This document shows positions 1-11,523 of a DNA stretch of 64,000 nucleotides, one piece after another. Position numbers and translations under genes: made by a program. The DNA is from Euphorbia lathyris (Eukaryota > Streptophyta > Magnoliopsida > Malpighiales > Euphorbiaceae). The notes under the pieces were generated by a model that was not told where the DNA came from, did not search any database, and was given only the letters and a program-made list of their open reading frames with translations. The DNA is taken from NCBI RefSeq assembly GCF_963576675.1, contig NC_088917.1, positions 72,898,610 to 72,962,609 on the forward strand, in the 5' to 3' direction. Each line of letters opens with the position of its first letter. The stretch's first letter is position 1.

Positions 1-1022
1 TTTCAATCCAATACTGAGCTCTTTCAAGGTAGAGAACAAACCCTTTACAAGGCAGTGAGTATGCAAGAGTACGTCCTCTATTCGTCTACTCAGCTCCTAC
101 TAAGTACTACAACCCAGCACTTAGATTTTTCTACCACTGAATACTTACAACCAAGTACTCAGCTCAACACTCTCAATATTCCTATTGATCACACACTTGT
201 TCTTTTTCAACTAAAGAACACCTTAGATGATTACAAAACAATCAATCTAGCATTTACACAGAGAATAGAAAAGTTGGTGTAAGATTTCTTTTTGTATTTG
301 AGTGCTTTCAGAATTTTCTCTCTTGTATTTTTCTTTTTGATGCTTGGGCAAATGATCTAAGAACTACCATTGTCCTTTTATAGATGAAATTCTGAAGATT
401 GGATCATTTGAGATGATTTAGCCGTTAAGTCCAAAACGGCTCTTTTAGCAGACAGCTTCTGGTCAGCTTCAGTCTGTTCCGCCATTCCCTTCCTCTATTT
501 TCTTCAGGCGTCAGGTTTTATCTTCTTGCATCAGACTTGTATTTTTGTGCCAGTTGTCTTTTACCAATAATCCATTGACCCATGATTCTTGGAATTAGTC
601 TTCTTTGTATTTTCGAGGCTTCAATTATTGGTGCAGAAGATTGGCAGACTTTGTCCTTTAGTAAACGGATCTTTCATGCTGTCCTGACTGTCACTCAGCT
701 TCATTCGTTATCTTCGAATGTTCAACTTCCATGCTGGGTTCCTTCTTAGTCAGCTTCGTTATGTTTGTATAAGTCTGAAGGAGTCTTCTAATTTAGTCAG
801 CTTCGTTCTGGCAACTTTGAAGGAAGCTTCTGATGCTAAGTTCCACTCCACTCAGCTTTTGGCTTGTGCTGACTTTTGACATGTCTAACTTTATATATAT
901 ATTTTTGCACTTAATTTTGAACAAACACATTAGTACAATTAAATCAAAGCATTTAAATTTAATTGCCTCTTAATTATGGATGATTTTGTCAAATCAAAAT
1001 CTTGTGGAAAGGTGTTTCAACA
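1..1022 (-). mobile_element. Sirevirus-like LTR, minus strand, truncated by window edge
   Basis: Read on the minus strand, this begins at 1022 with TGTTGAAACACC and continues through the same blocks as the LTR at 47078-48425: the Lys-rich AT leader, the stretch ending in CTTACACCA, and the GAGTACTTGG region near 150-165. It is therefore an LTR of the same copia family in opposite orientation, running off the left edge. No primer site or coding sequence is visible beside it, so whether it is a solo LTR or one end of an element cannot be told. The ORF at 55-282 is an accident of LTR sequence. Confidence 0.75.
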
Positions 1023-1806
1023 CACCTTAGATGATTACAATCAATCTAGCATTTACACAGAGAATAGAAAAGTTGGTGTAAGATCTTTTTGTATTTGAGT
1101 GCTTTCAAGATTTTCTCTCTTGTATTTTTCTTTTGATACTTCGGAAAATGATCCAAGAACTATCATTGTCCTTTTATAGATGAATTTCTGAAGATTGGAT
1201 CATTTGAATTGGTTTAGCCGTTGTGTCCAAAACGGCTCTTTTAGGGAACATTTTCTGGTCAGCTTCAGAATGTTCCACCATTCCCTTCCTCTGTTTTCTT
1301 CAGGCGTCAGGTTTTGTCTTCTTGCATCAGACTTGTCTTTTAGTGCCAGTTGTCTTTTACCAATAATCCATAGACCCATGATTCTTGGAATTAGTCTTCT
1401 GTGTATTTTCGAGGCTTCAATTATTGGTGCAGAAGATTGGCAGACTTTGTCCTTTAGTGAACGGATCCTTCATGCTGTCCTGACTGTCACTCAGCTTCAT
1501 TCGTTATCTTCGAATGTTCAACTTCCATGCTGAGTTCCTTCTTAGTCAGCTCCGTTCTGACAACTTTGAAGAAGACTTCTGAGACTGAGTTCTACTCCAT
1601 TCAGCTTCTATTTCTTTTATGCTGAGTTCCGTTCCACTCAGCTTTGCTTATGCTGACCTTTGTTCTGTCTATCTTTATATATATATTTTTGCACTCAATA
1701 TTGAACAAACACATTAGTACAATTAAATCAAAACATTTAAATTTAATTGCCTCTTAATCATGGATGATTTTATCAAATCAAAATCTTGTGGAAAGGTGTT
1801 TCAACA
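1023..1806 (-). repeat. Tandem second copy of the inner LTR segment
   Basis: The sequence from 1023 repeats that from about 222 almost base for base, and ends at 1806 with the same LTR terminus (GGTGTTTCAACA on the plus strand). The two units, about 222-1022 and 1023-1806, form a direct tandem duplication that includes one LTR end. The junction after 1022 sits in ACACC, a word also present at the start of unit one, so a microhomology-mediated duplication or unequal exchange is likely. The copies differ at scattered bases and by small indels. Confidence 0.75.
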
Positions 1807-2082
1807 CGTATTATTACGTTCACCCAATACTTTTGTTTATGTAAAAATAAAAATAAATGTTTCACAATTTGGTTATATTCAAATCATTTTGCATTTACCA
1901 TAATTTTGAATAGGCTTGCAGCTTAAATTAACCCTAAACCTAAAGTTTAAATTAACCCTCAACTTTGTATTTAAAAAATCACTTCATTACTTTAGGCTTA
2001 ACTTATAACGACGACTAATTTTATCATGTTGTTCTAATAAAGTTAGCCTTAAAGATTTCAAAAGAGTAGTACTGAGATATTA

Positions 2083-2629
2083 GGGTTAATATACATATTT
2101 GCCCATGTGTTTGCGCGGAAAAACAGATTTGCCCTTAAATCAAATAAACCCACAAAACTATCCCTGAATTTTTCACAAACCTACAATTATGCCCTAATCT
2201 AACAGAGCTGTTAAACGGTGTTCACATCAAACCTGCTTGTCTCCAGAAAAATTGGATGACGACAATCAAAATTCATTTGGTTTCTTATTGTTTTCTATTG
2301 CTATTGCTTTTGGATTAATTATGAGGTTTAGACGCCGTTTTATTAGGTTGATTGAACTTTTATGAAAATGAATTTTGACCAATCTGTTCTACTAACTTGC
2401 TTTTAATCGAAATTGAATGTGCATATTTTTTTCTGTTTATGATTGGTTGTTCTTTTCTGAAGTTTTTCTGGAGACAAGCATGTTTGATGTGAACGCCGTT
2501 TAAGCTCTATTAGATTAGGGTATAATTGAAGGTTTGTGAAAAATTTAGGAATAGTTTTGTGGGTTTATTTGATTTAAGGGCAAATCTGTTTTTCCGAGAA
2601 AACACATGAGCAAATATGTGTATTAACCC
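2083..2629. mobile_element. Mutator-type MITE with ~170-bp terminal inverted repeats
   Basis: The arms 2083-2252 and about 2460-2629 are inverted copies, roughly 90% identical by eye, starting GGGTTAATATACATAT and ending in its complement. Both sides carry a perfect 9-bp direct repeat GAGATATTA (2074-2082 and 2630-2638). Long inverted repeats plus a 9-bp duplication are the signature of Mutator-like elements. The ~210-bp middle has no coding capacity, so this is a non-autonomous copy. Confidence 0.85.
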
Positions 2630-2638
2630 GAGATATTA

Positions 2639-3640
2639 ACAGTGACACATCAAGTAAACTTTTTCCCTTTTAACCCAAATCTATCCTTAAGACTTCCAGT
2701 TCTTTTATATTTGATGTCTATTCTCGTTTTGTTTAAATTTTAAAAAAGAGGGAAGTTCCATTACCATACCCATTTGTTAGAAATATAGCGCACAACCTCT
2801 TGAATAATTTTGAACAACAATCATTCGTTGAATTGAATAATTCAACTGAAGTGAAGTAAATCAAAATTACCTCAAACATTTATCCAAAACTCACACTAAG
2901 CATTTATTAGTACAATATTCACCCAATTCAATCAATTCGATGTCCATCCAAATTTTTTTGGGCCCTTTTGCCCTGGACTCTAGACCGACACACTCCTAAT
3001 CTAGGCCTAGAGCCGGTCCTGATCAAAATTTATATTTCAGTCACGTTTTTATTAGAGGTTATACTGCGTTATCGTGTCAAAATCATATTATATTATATAG
3101 ATGTGTTTAATATGATTATATATAATATAAATAATATGATAATTTTAATCATGTCATGTCAATTGGTTTATTTCTATAAATTATGTTATCGAATTATATT
3201 GTTACGCTTAATTTCCACATTTTAATAACTAATTAAATTTATTATATCTTGGAGAAAATAGCTAAATTAAAAATTTAAATTTGATTTGATTCAGTTCAAT
3301 TAATAATAAAAACAAATATCACTAATTAAAATTAATTTAAATAGTTAAAGTTTCATATCATTTAAGTTAGAGTTTTCGAGTTTGAGTCATAATGTATGAA
3401 GATAATTTTAATTAAAAGAGAATTTATTTATAAAAAAATATTTGACGAACCAAATAATCGGATAAATTGAAAAATAAAGTCCTAAGTCCAAAATATATTT
3501 GGACAGTAACACAAAGATATTATTGTAATTTACAAGAGCAAACAATCAATATGAATATAGTGAAGAAAAGAAGAAAAGTTTAGCAATTTTTTAATACAAA
3601 AAGTATAAAAAAATTATTTGATTTAAATAATCTCTCACAT
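2639..3640. other. AT-rich intergenic DNA, nothing recognised
   Basis: About 1 kb of very AT-rich sequence. The ORF at 2968-3225 has low-complexity composition and no recognisable motif. No gene, RNA or clear repeat is seen here. Confidence 0.5.
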
Positions 3641-3690
3641 AAATAGCGCAGGCCCAGGCCCAAAGAGGATGTAGATAGGAATAGCAAATA

Positions 3691-3701
3691 ATCCCACATC
3701 G
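3691..3701 (+). promoter_or_regulatory. Upstream sequence element (USE) of a plant snRNA/snoRNA promoter
   Basis: ATCCCACATCG matches the plant USE consensus RTCCCACATCG exactly. It lies about 57 bp upstream of the U3 RNA start. A weak TATA-like CCTTATGATG begins at 3725, some two helical turns downstream of the USE. That USE-TATA spacing of about 25 bp is the pol III type known for plant U3 and U6 genes. Confidence 0.85.
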
Positions 3702-3757
3702 GATAATAAAGTCATTTGTACGCGCCTTATGATGAAACGAAAGATGACATCCTGCCA

Positions 3758-3971
3758 CGACCTTATTTGAACAGGATCTGTTCTATAGGATCGTACCTCT
3801 GTATCCTTGATCACTAAGGAGACAGGAACTCCAATCTGGTTGATGAATTATCACCGTGCGATCAAAGCGTGATTAACGGTTTGATCGTCCTTAGGGATGA
3901 CTCCGGCTGTAGAGGATCGTTCCCTTGCAGGCTCAGCCTACTTGGGGTGGTCACACGGTTGTCTGACAGAC
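3758..3971 (+). ncRNA. U3: U3 small nucleolar RNA
   Basis: U3 is a box C/D snoRNA that base-pairs with pre-rRNA in the nucleolus and is needed for early 18S rRNA processing. The RNA starts CGACCTTATTTGAACAGG and continues into GATCTGTTCTATAGG, the conserved 5' domain with box A. Further on come a C'-like TGATGA (about 3840), a box B-like AAGCGTGA (about 3866), a box C-like GGATGACTCC (about 3895), and box D GTCTGA at 3961-3966. The length of ~214 nt fits plant U3. USE, TATA-like box and T-run terminator are all in place, so the gene could be active. The TATA box is poor, so a recently decayed copy is possible. Confidence 0.88.
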
Positions 3972-3976
3972 TTTTT
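3972..3976 (+). terminator. Pol III terminator of U3
   Basis: A run of five T directly after the CAGAC 3' end of U3, with a second longer T-run a few bases on. This is the expected stop signal for a pol III transcript, as in plant U3. Confidence 0.75.
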
Positions 3977-4118
3977 ATTTTTTTTTCTTATAATATAATT
4001 TTAAGATTTTATTAATTATTACTACAAGTATGCATCTTTTTTTTTCTTATAATATACTACATGATACTTGCATATCATATAACCTGGAAAATAATAAAAT
4101 ACACATGTCCATAAAAAT

Positions 4119-4497
4119 GTATTAAATATTTGTAGTAGGAATAAAGTGTACAAGTACCCGTAACGTTTACCGCCAAAAGAAATTTTACACATAAAATGGT
4201 GTAATTTTACGCTTAACATTGACAGCTAAGAGCAACTTTTGTCTGATGTTGACAAGTTGGATCAATTTGAGAAATAAATAATCAAACTGTTTTCTCGGTC
4301 ATAAATAGTATTAAATATTTGTAGTAGGGATAAAGTGTATAAGTACCCGTAACGTTTACAGCCAAAAGAAATTTTACACATAAAATGGTGCAATTTTACG
4401 CTTAACATTGACAGCTAAGAGCAACTTTTATCTGATGTTGACAAGTTGGATCAATTTGAGAAATAAATAATCAAACTGTTTTCTCGGTCATAAATAG
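4119..4497. repeat. 189-bp tandem duplication
   Basis: The unit beginning GTATTAAATATTTGTAGTAG at 4119 recurs at 4308 and runs to about 4497, with only a few differences between copies. The minus-strand ORF at 4022-4219 overlaps unit one but has no recognisable motif. Probably recent slippage or unequal exchange. Confidence 0.8.
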
Positions 4498-4662
4498 TTA
4501 GTAACAGATGCAAACATATGACTAGATATGAACAAAATTTAAATAAAAATATATATATCGTCTTTTGTACGAGTTGGACAAAAAAATCAAATATTTCAGC
4601 TAATTTATAAATATTAATGCACAAGTTTTATGATAAATTAGCATTAACAATTGAAAAATGTA

Positions 4663-5149
4663 AAATTTCGGTTGAATGTCATGTATATATTATTCGTTTT
4701 GATCCGAGTCTCACTTTTTGAACTTCATTGCTTTAAAATGTGTCTATAAATATTAAAATACATCTTAAGCTTCATACTAATTATATCAGTATGATCTAAT
4801 ACCTAGTAGAAATAAATATTATTCTTTAAGCCCAAATCATTTCTTAGACTTCATGACTTTAAAACGTAACTTTAAGACGTGTCTATATATATTCAAGATT
4901 GTAAAAAATGCTAGGCGCTAATCGGGTGGACAGGGCCCGCGAGAATTAATCGGATTTATATTTTTTAATTTTTTTATTTATTAATCAACAAATTATTATA
5001 TAAATTGAATTAAAATATGTATTATACTATCGGAAAACAATATTATAAAATTATTTAATATTTATAGACACATTTTAAAGCAATGAAGTTCAAAAAGTGA
5101 GACTCGAATCAAAACGAATAATATATACACGACATTCAACCGAAATTTG
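4663..5149. mobile_element. Foldback element, ~93-bp inverted arms
   Basis: The arm 4663-4755 returns as its reverse complement at 5057-5149 with few mismatches. About 300 bp of AT-rich DNA lies between, including GGCGCTAATCGGG near 4913. No coding sequence is present and I could not define a target-site duplication, so the superfamily is open. Confidence 0.6.
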
Positions 5150-5289
5150 TAACATATAGGGAAACACGTATATTTGTAACATATATCTTCAAAAATGTGT
5201 AAATATCAACATTTTAACAACAATATCATTGAAACAACTCAAAAGTGAATTATAATAAAGAAAAAATAGAGTCACAATATAAAATGATT

Positions 5290-5480
5290 TTCTTCATCGT
5301 CGATTAGGCGCCGCCTAAACGGTCTAGGCGACGTCGAGGCGGCCTAGACGGAGCCCAAGCGGCTAAAAAACGCCTAGGAACTAAAAAAACACCTAGATGA
5401 ACTAATCGAAGAAAATCGGAGTGATTCGACTGCCTAGGCGGAGCCTAAGCGGTCGATGCGACCTTCGTTTTGAATAGTAC
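5290..5480. repeat. GC-rich cluster of CCTAGGCGG-type words
   Basis: A GC-rich island in AT-rich DNA made of short repeated words such as GCCTAGGCGG and GGAGCCTAAGCGG in both orientations. With the similar GCTAGGCGCTAATCGGG at about 4909 it resembles the subterminal repeats of hAT-type MITEs, with ends perhaps near 4900 and 5480. I found no convincing terminal repeat or target-site duplication. Confidence 0.4.
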
Positions 5481-5933
5481 ATATATTAGAAACATGTCTT
5501 ACTAATATATTTAGTAACTTTCTTTCTTTTCCTGATATGAAATTCAGTTCGTTCATTCATTCATATCCTATCGGTGTCCTTGTGATTAATTTTTGCTCAG
5601 ACTTTTACCCCCAATCTATCTGAGATTGGGTTCATTAGGATATTTAAAATGTGTTTAGGCTAAGAAAAATAAGTTCCACTGAATCTAATTTTCCTATATG
5701 CTATTATTTTTCGTAGAAAATATTTCTGTTAAATTGTGTCAAATTGTATATAAGTTACCAGAATATCGCTATACTTTCTATTTGTCAAATAACTGTTAAC
5801 TGATTATATTAGATATTAATTGATTACCTTTTTGGTTAGCTAATTTGACTATATGATTGTATAAATTTGTTTAGTAAAAGTTAATTGATTGCTAATAACT
5901 GTTTGTGTAAAATGATAAATAAAGACATGGTAA

Positions 5934-6644
5934 ACAAAAGGTATCGCCCAGACAAAGCAGGCTGACGGAACAGAGGACCATTGGAACCAATTACGGACAG
6001 CGGCAACCAGTATCGGCAGTCGCTGTCGACAACATGGCGTCCTCGTCGCACAACAGGGTGGGGCAACCTGAGAGTTCGACCAACAGATTTGTGAGGCAAC
6101 CTGCGTTGATTCAGAAATGGAGGTCACCCAATCCAGGTTTTGTTAAATGCAACATCGACGGGGCAATTTTCAAAGAATTAAGGAGCAGCGGAATGAGCGC
6201 GGTAATCAGAGACGAAATGGGAGCCTTCCTACTATGTAGCAGCAGTTTTATTCCAGGTATCAAAGAACCTAGCATTATTGAAGCTCTTGCTATTCGCACG
6301 AGTTTGATATGACTTGCTAATATGGGATGTATATCCGTTGAGTTCGAATCTGATGCTAAACTTGTGGTCGATGCTATTCAATCTGGAAAACAGGATATCT
6401 CTGAATTCGCAATGATTATACAGGATTGTCGAGTGTTGTTAAGATCCAATTCATCTTTAAATTAGCTTTTATTCCTCGTTTAGCGAACAATGCAACTCAT
6501 TTGGTAACTAGGCTTGCATGTTCCAATGCTAAAGATTTCTTTTCAACTGTTGTACCGAAATGGCTCGTGAATACTATTGAGATGGACGTGAGTCCATCAT
6601 TTATATGATATTCAATGATATTCATTTTTATGGTTCAAAAAAAA
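5934..6644 (+). mobile_element. 5'-truncated LINE-type retroposed insertion with poly-A tail
   Basis: The 711-bp insertion ends in a poly-A run (about 6637-6647) and is flanked by a 13-bp direct repeat AAAGACATGGTAA (5921-5933 and 6645-6657). Poly-A tail and a long target-site duplication are hallmarks of target-primed reverse transcription by a LINE. The cargo is an RNase H domain, which sits at the C terminus of many plant L1-type LINEs, so a 5'-truncated LINE is the simplest reading. A retrocopy of a stand-alone RNase H gene is the alternative. Confidence 0.75.
6034..6608 (+). pseudogene. RNase H (RVT_3-like) domain remnant
   Basis: From 6034 the frame reads the start of a plant RNase H-like domain: a W-x-P-x-P-G-F-V-K-C-N-I-D-G-A block with the first catalytic Asp, then VIRDEMGAFLL. 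A TGA at 6310-6312 breaks it, but the same frame continues with FESDAKLVVDAI, the region of a later catalytic Asp. Near 6440-6460 a frameshift moves the homology to the frame of 6426-6608, which holds FIPRLANNATHLVTRLA, the usual C-terminal block. One nonsense codon and one frameshift mean no functional enzyme is made. Confidence 0.8.
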
Positions 6645-6657
6645 AAAGACATGGTAA

Positions 6658-7567
6658 TGTTAAATAGTGAATTTTTATATATAAGTTGATTAAAATAAAA
6701 TATGAAGTTGTTGATAGAAAATGAAACTAACTGATATTTGTAAAACAAACAAATCCCAAGCTTGAATCCGATCAGCATATTTTACCCATTGCTTGTAAAA
6801 ATTACAAAATAGGAGTGGAATAAATTTATTTATATTAACAAATTTACCCAATTTTACCATTTTGGTGCTTGCATGAAATACTACTCAAGATTATTTTATC
6901 TTGTCAAGATTGTTTTATAAGATCGATGTATTTGACCCTTAATAATCAAATGAATTTAATCGTCTAACGTTAAATCTAATTTAGATGGTGGAGATTAAAA
7001 CAAGTAACTCGTTCCTCTAAATATATGAAAAAGAAAACTAAATATTCCTTTTCATAATTTTAATTAATAACTTTACCTTATAGAGGTTCAAAAAAAACTT
7101 TACCTTAAAAATATTTTGAACTTTATCTAGCTTACCTCCTCCCTAAAAATTGAAACATTCAAATTTAAATTTCCTCCAAAAATTATACTACATGCCTTTT
7201 AATATTTTATTCCAAATAATAGACATAAAAATGTTGGTTCAGTAGAAATATTAAATTATTTTTCCTCCAAATAATTCCTCACTTCACGTCGAGTTCTTAT
7301 ATTAAGCACCGGTCTTCCATGTCACTTGCAAGACCCCCAATTCACATTTGGACACGTGTATTGTAACCTCACTTAATAATTAAAATAGCGGAGTCTATGT
7401 GAGTCCATATTACACATGGCAAAACATGGAGAACCAGATGCTTCTAATAATTTTTCCCTCACCTCACTTAAATATTCCCGCATACCTCATCCAAGCAGAC
7501 ACCTAACAGATTAATCGTATCTCACACGAACACCATTTTCTCCAAAACTTAGGAACATTTTAGCTAC
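6658..7567. other. Intergenic DNA downstream of the zinc-finger gene
   Basis: AT-rich, about 0.9 kb. The part next to 7567 should hold the 3' UTR of the minus-strand gene. No other gene or repeat is recognised. Confidence 0.5.
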
Positions 7568-10500
7568 CTAATGAGGGCTCCTCCACATCGATTCTTCATA
7601 CTCGGATGTCGGTGCTTTCGGACGGTCATGTTTGCATTTTAGGCAACTAACGTTCCTACTGTAATTTACGAAATCACACCTGCAACCACCATTTTATTAA
7701 TCAGTATATCTTCTCAAATCATCTGTGATGCAAATTAATACAATATACAGATTGAAAGGAGACTCACGACGGGCACTCCCACTCTCCATGACTCAGCTGT
7801 CTCTTGGGCCGTAGTTCTTCGCAGCGCAAGCACATCTTATTGCTTGCAAAATTCATGAATCCACACCTGCACGTCCAAACTGAAAAGATCAAATGCATGC
7901 TTGGAAACCCTGAGCTTGACCTTCTTGGAAAACAAATATCTTACTATAAAGGGTTGTTGTTAGGAGCGGCCTATTGCCAAAAAAAAAAAAAAAGGCAAGG
8001 AAAAGCTTGCCCCCAATACACCCTTGTGTGTTACTTTTATACTCAAGAGAGAGCATATACTATTCAAGGAGTATTGTAGAAACTCTCATAGATGCATATA
8101 TAGAATCATGCAAATAGAACAAGTTTCCCTACACAAATTAGGATTTCCTTGGGGATAATGTCCAAATTTACCTCCATCGTCTTCGAGGAAGTGCAAATTT
8201 ACCCATAACATACGAAATGTTAAAATTTTATTCCTAACCTTTCTAAGCAAGATCAACTTAAGTTTAACCCCTATCTATCGAAAAATTTGGATGGGCTGGT
8301 TTGCCTATTAATTGACGTTTCAACAAACCTTCCAAACAAGTTTGTCAACAAACTGGAGCAGTTTTATGCATTTTGACGGGTTGTCTATAATTCTGTTAAA
8401 AACATAGTAAATATTTTAGGCAGTTTTTCGTAACTTACATGTGACAAACTTAGTTGTTGGCTAGTAACAATGTAAACATTTTAGACATAATTGATGTTTG
8501 GAAGGTCCGGTCTTGCTTGGAAATGTCAAGGGCAAAATTTTACTATTTTGTTCGTTTGGGGGTAAATCTACACTTCCCCAAGAACGATAGGGGCAAATTT
8601 GGATCTTATCCCATTTCTTTGAATTATTGGTCACACGAACATATGATGCAGTGCAATAGAATTGACTCTATACCTATCTTTTGACTCTATATCTATCTTC
8701 TGGTTTCCACCTCTGCCATTCTACTAGATTGTGATGCTTATGAGTTGCCTAAAAGACTGGTTATGGTGACAAAAGAAAATATATAAAATTTTCAGGGATC
8801 CTACAAGCATAATAGGGCCAAAATTTGAATTACAGACTTCAGCGTATGATGTAGCGAGGAAGAAAATATTGGAACTTACTTAGAGCAATTCCAATCCCCT
8901 TTCTTCATTTCAATATCAGCAACAGCAGCCCTCACTGGACCCTCTTCTTTGCACTTTAAGCACCTTTTGTTTCTGGAGAAATTCATGAAGTCGCATCTGC
9001 ACACGGGACACAGGTTTAAGTTAATGGATTATGGATTATTATTTAGGTTTCAATGAACCTTCCAAATAAGTTTGCCGTTATAGCAGTTTTGTGCATTTTG
9101 ACAGGTTCTTTGTAACTCTGGACTTAGTTGTTGGTTAGTAACACTGTAAACATTTTAGACATAGTTATGTTTGGAAGGTCCGATATTGCTTGGAAATGTC
9201 ACCGGCAAAATTTTACTATTTTGTTTGTTTGGGGGTAAATATGCACTTCCCCCCCCAAAAAAAAAAGAACGATAGGAGCAAATTTGGACCTAATCCCATT
9301 TCTTTGAATTATTGGTCACACACACGAACATATGATGCAGTGCAATAGAATTGACTCTATATCTATCTTTTGACTCTATAACTATCTTCTGGTTTCCACC
9401 TGTGCCATTCTACTAGATTGTGATGCTTACGAATGCCTAAAAGACTGGTTATGGTGACAAAAGAAAATATTTAAAATTTTCAGGGACCCTACAAGCATAA
9501 TAGGGCCAAAATTTGAATGACAGACTTTGGCGTATGATGTGGCGAGGAAGAAAATATAGGAACTTACTTAGAGCAATTCCAATCCCCTTTCTTCATTTCA
9601 ATATCACCAACAGCAGCCCTCACTGGACCCTCTTCTTTGCACTTTAAGCACCTTTTGTTTCTGTAGAAATTCATGAAGTCGCATCTGCACACGGGACACA
9701 GGTTTAAGTTAATGGATTATGATAATATAGTAATAAGCTTGCCAAGTCACTGTACAGCCATCAATAGAATCTAATCAAGGGCTCACTACCGTAATACGGC
9801 TGAACTAACAATTCTTTCCCATATTTCAGTTTCATTTCGCTAACTTCAGTTCTACCATAAAAAAAAAAAAGGGCGGCCCGGTCGCATTACGCGTCCCCGC
9901 TGAGGGTCCGGGGAGGGGTCCCACCACAAGGGTGTATTGGGGGCAAGCCTTCCCTTGCCAATTTAATTGGCAAGAGGCCGCTCCTAAGACTCGAACCCGT
10001 GACCTCTGGTCACACGGCAACAACGTTTTACCGTTGTACAGGTCAAGAGACTAATCAAGCTTACCCAAGCCAATACAATGTACAGGTCAAGATCAACTCA
10101 TCTCACAAATTCAAGATTCAGAGCTTCAACTCATAGCATATATAAGCTCACTATAAACAACTCTTTATCATTATGAATTCATTTACAAATTTTACTAATA
10201 TCAAATTCAAGTTCCAAGGATCTTGAGTTTCAGCTCTAATTGGCAGTTTTCTTCATATATATATTTTTTAAAAACCCTGCAAACAACATGGTATTATTTT
10301 TATATAGCATCTAGTATAAAATATCTTAAATAAATATAAAAATATATAAATCCATATACTCAATTTACCTCTAAGCATAGTTGTTAAAGGCGCAAGGCAC
10401 GCTAAGGAGTCCTGGAGCCTAGGCTCAAGGCTCAAGGCGCACGGCGAGGTGCGCGCCTTAGGAAAGGAGGTGCATAAAATAAAAATATATACTCTTTTAC

Positions 10501-11481
10501 TAGTTAATCATAAACCAAAAAAACACACTTATGACCACAAAAACAAAACGAAACCACATAAAATATAATACTAAATCATAAATGTCAAAAACACCAAGTT
10601 AAGTTCAGACTTCATAGAGACATTAGCATATACTTAACGTCTTAACCTAAGTATCTAACTATAACTAATGCTACTAAACTAATAATCATTCATTGTCAAT
10701 CAAAAAGAAAACACACAATAAAAAAACTAATAATCATCATCATATATTTAGTTCTTTACGTGACTGCTCTTCTTTCTTTACGTGAAAGCTCTTAATCCTT
10801 CTCTATTCTTTCTATATTTAGTTATGACTCTTGATATTCTTATTTAGATCAAGGGTTAAGATTAATCTTATTTAAATTAGATTAGTGATTGAGATTAATC
10901 AAACATTTATTTTACAGAAAACATTAAAAAATAAAAATAAAACCCTACTGAAACCATCAGGCGCACCTTGATCCAGGCTCTGAGGCGCACAAGGCGGGAG
11001 CCTTTTGTACAGGGCCTTGCTTTCTGCATTCAAGGCTCAAGACCTTGAGCCTTGAGTGAGGCATGCCTTTAACAACTATGCCTCTATGCTACTTCAGTCA
11101 TGTGGTGTAATACTTGAATGTAGCTCAACTTAAGTGAAGTTTAGTTAAGTTCAAAGATTTTGTTGGTTAGTTCCAGTACTTATTTACAACCTTATGCATG
11201 AACCAATTATATTAATACAAATATACTTTATACTTTCAATTGCTGTTTCGGTGTAGACAATCTATTAAAAAAAAAAAAAGTATAATGCTAATGTTAATAG
11301 GCAGCGCGAGCTCTTCCATGCCTCACATTCCCAACCCTCTTTGGCTCTCTTCATTCAATCAACACATTGCAGATCTCAATTCAAGTCAATCGCATCAATA
11401 CAGAGTTTGGAATTCTATACGGCAGGTCCTCACTGCTCTCTCCAAACAAAACTTTCACGTCTAAAATAGAACTGCTTTTTC

Positions 11482-11523
<42 letters not shown>

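Noticed and set aside
7764..7766. TGA as the stop codon of the zinc-finger gene
   Set aside because: A GTGAGT donor overlaps it, and 89 bp on an acceptor leads to an exon (7679-7568) encoding the second half of a fifth finger, so the gene continues to 7568.
9960..10020. tRNA gene
   Set aside because: The box B-like GGTTCGAGTC belongs to a SINE; no cloverleaf with a proper acceptor stem can be formed.
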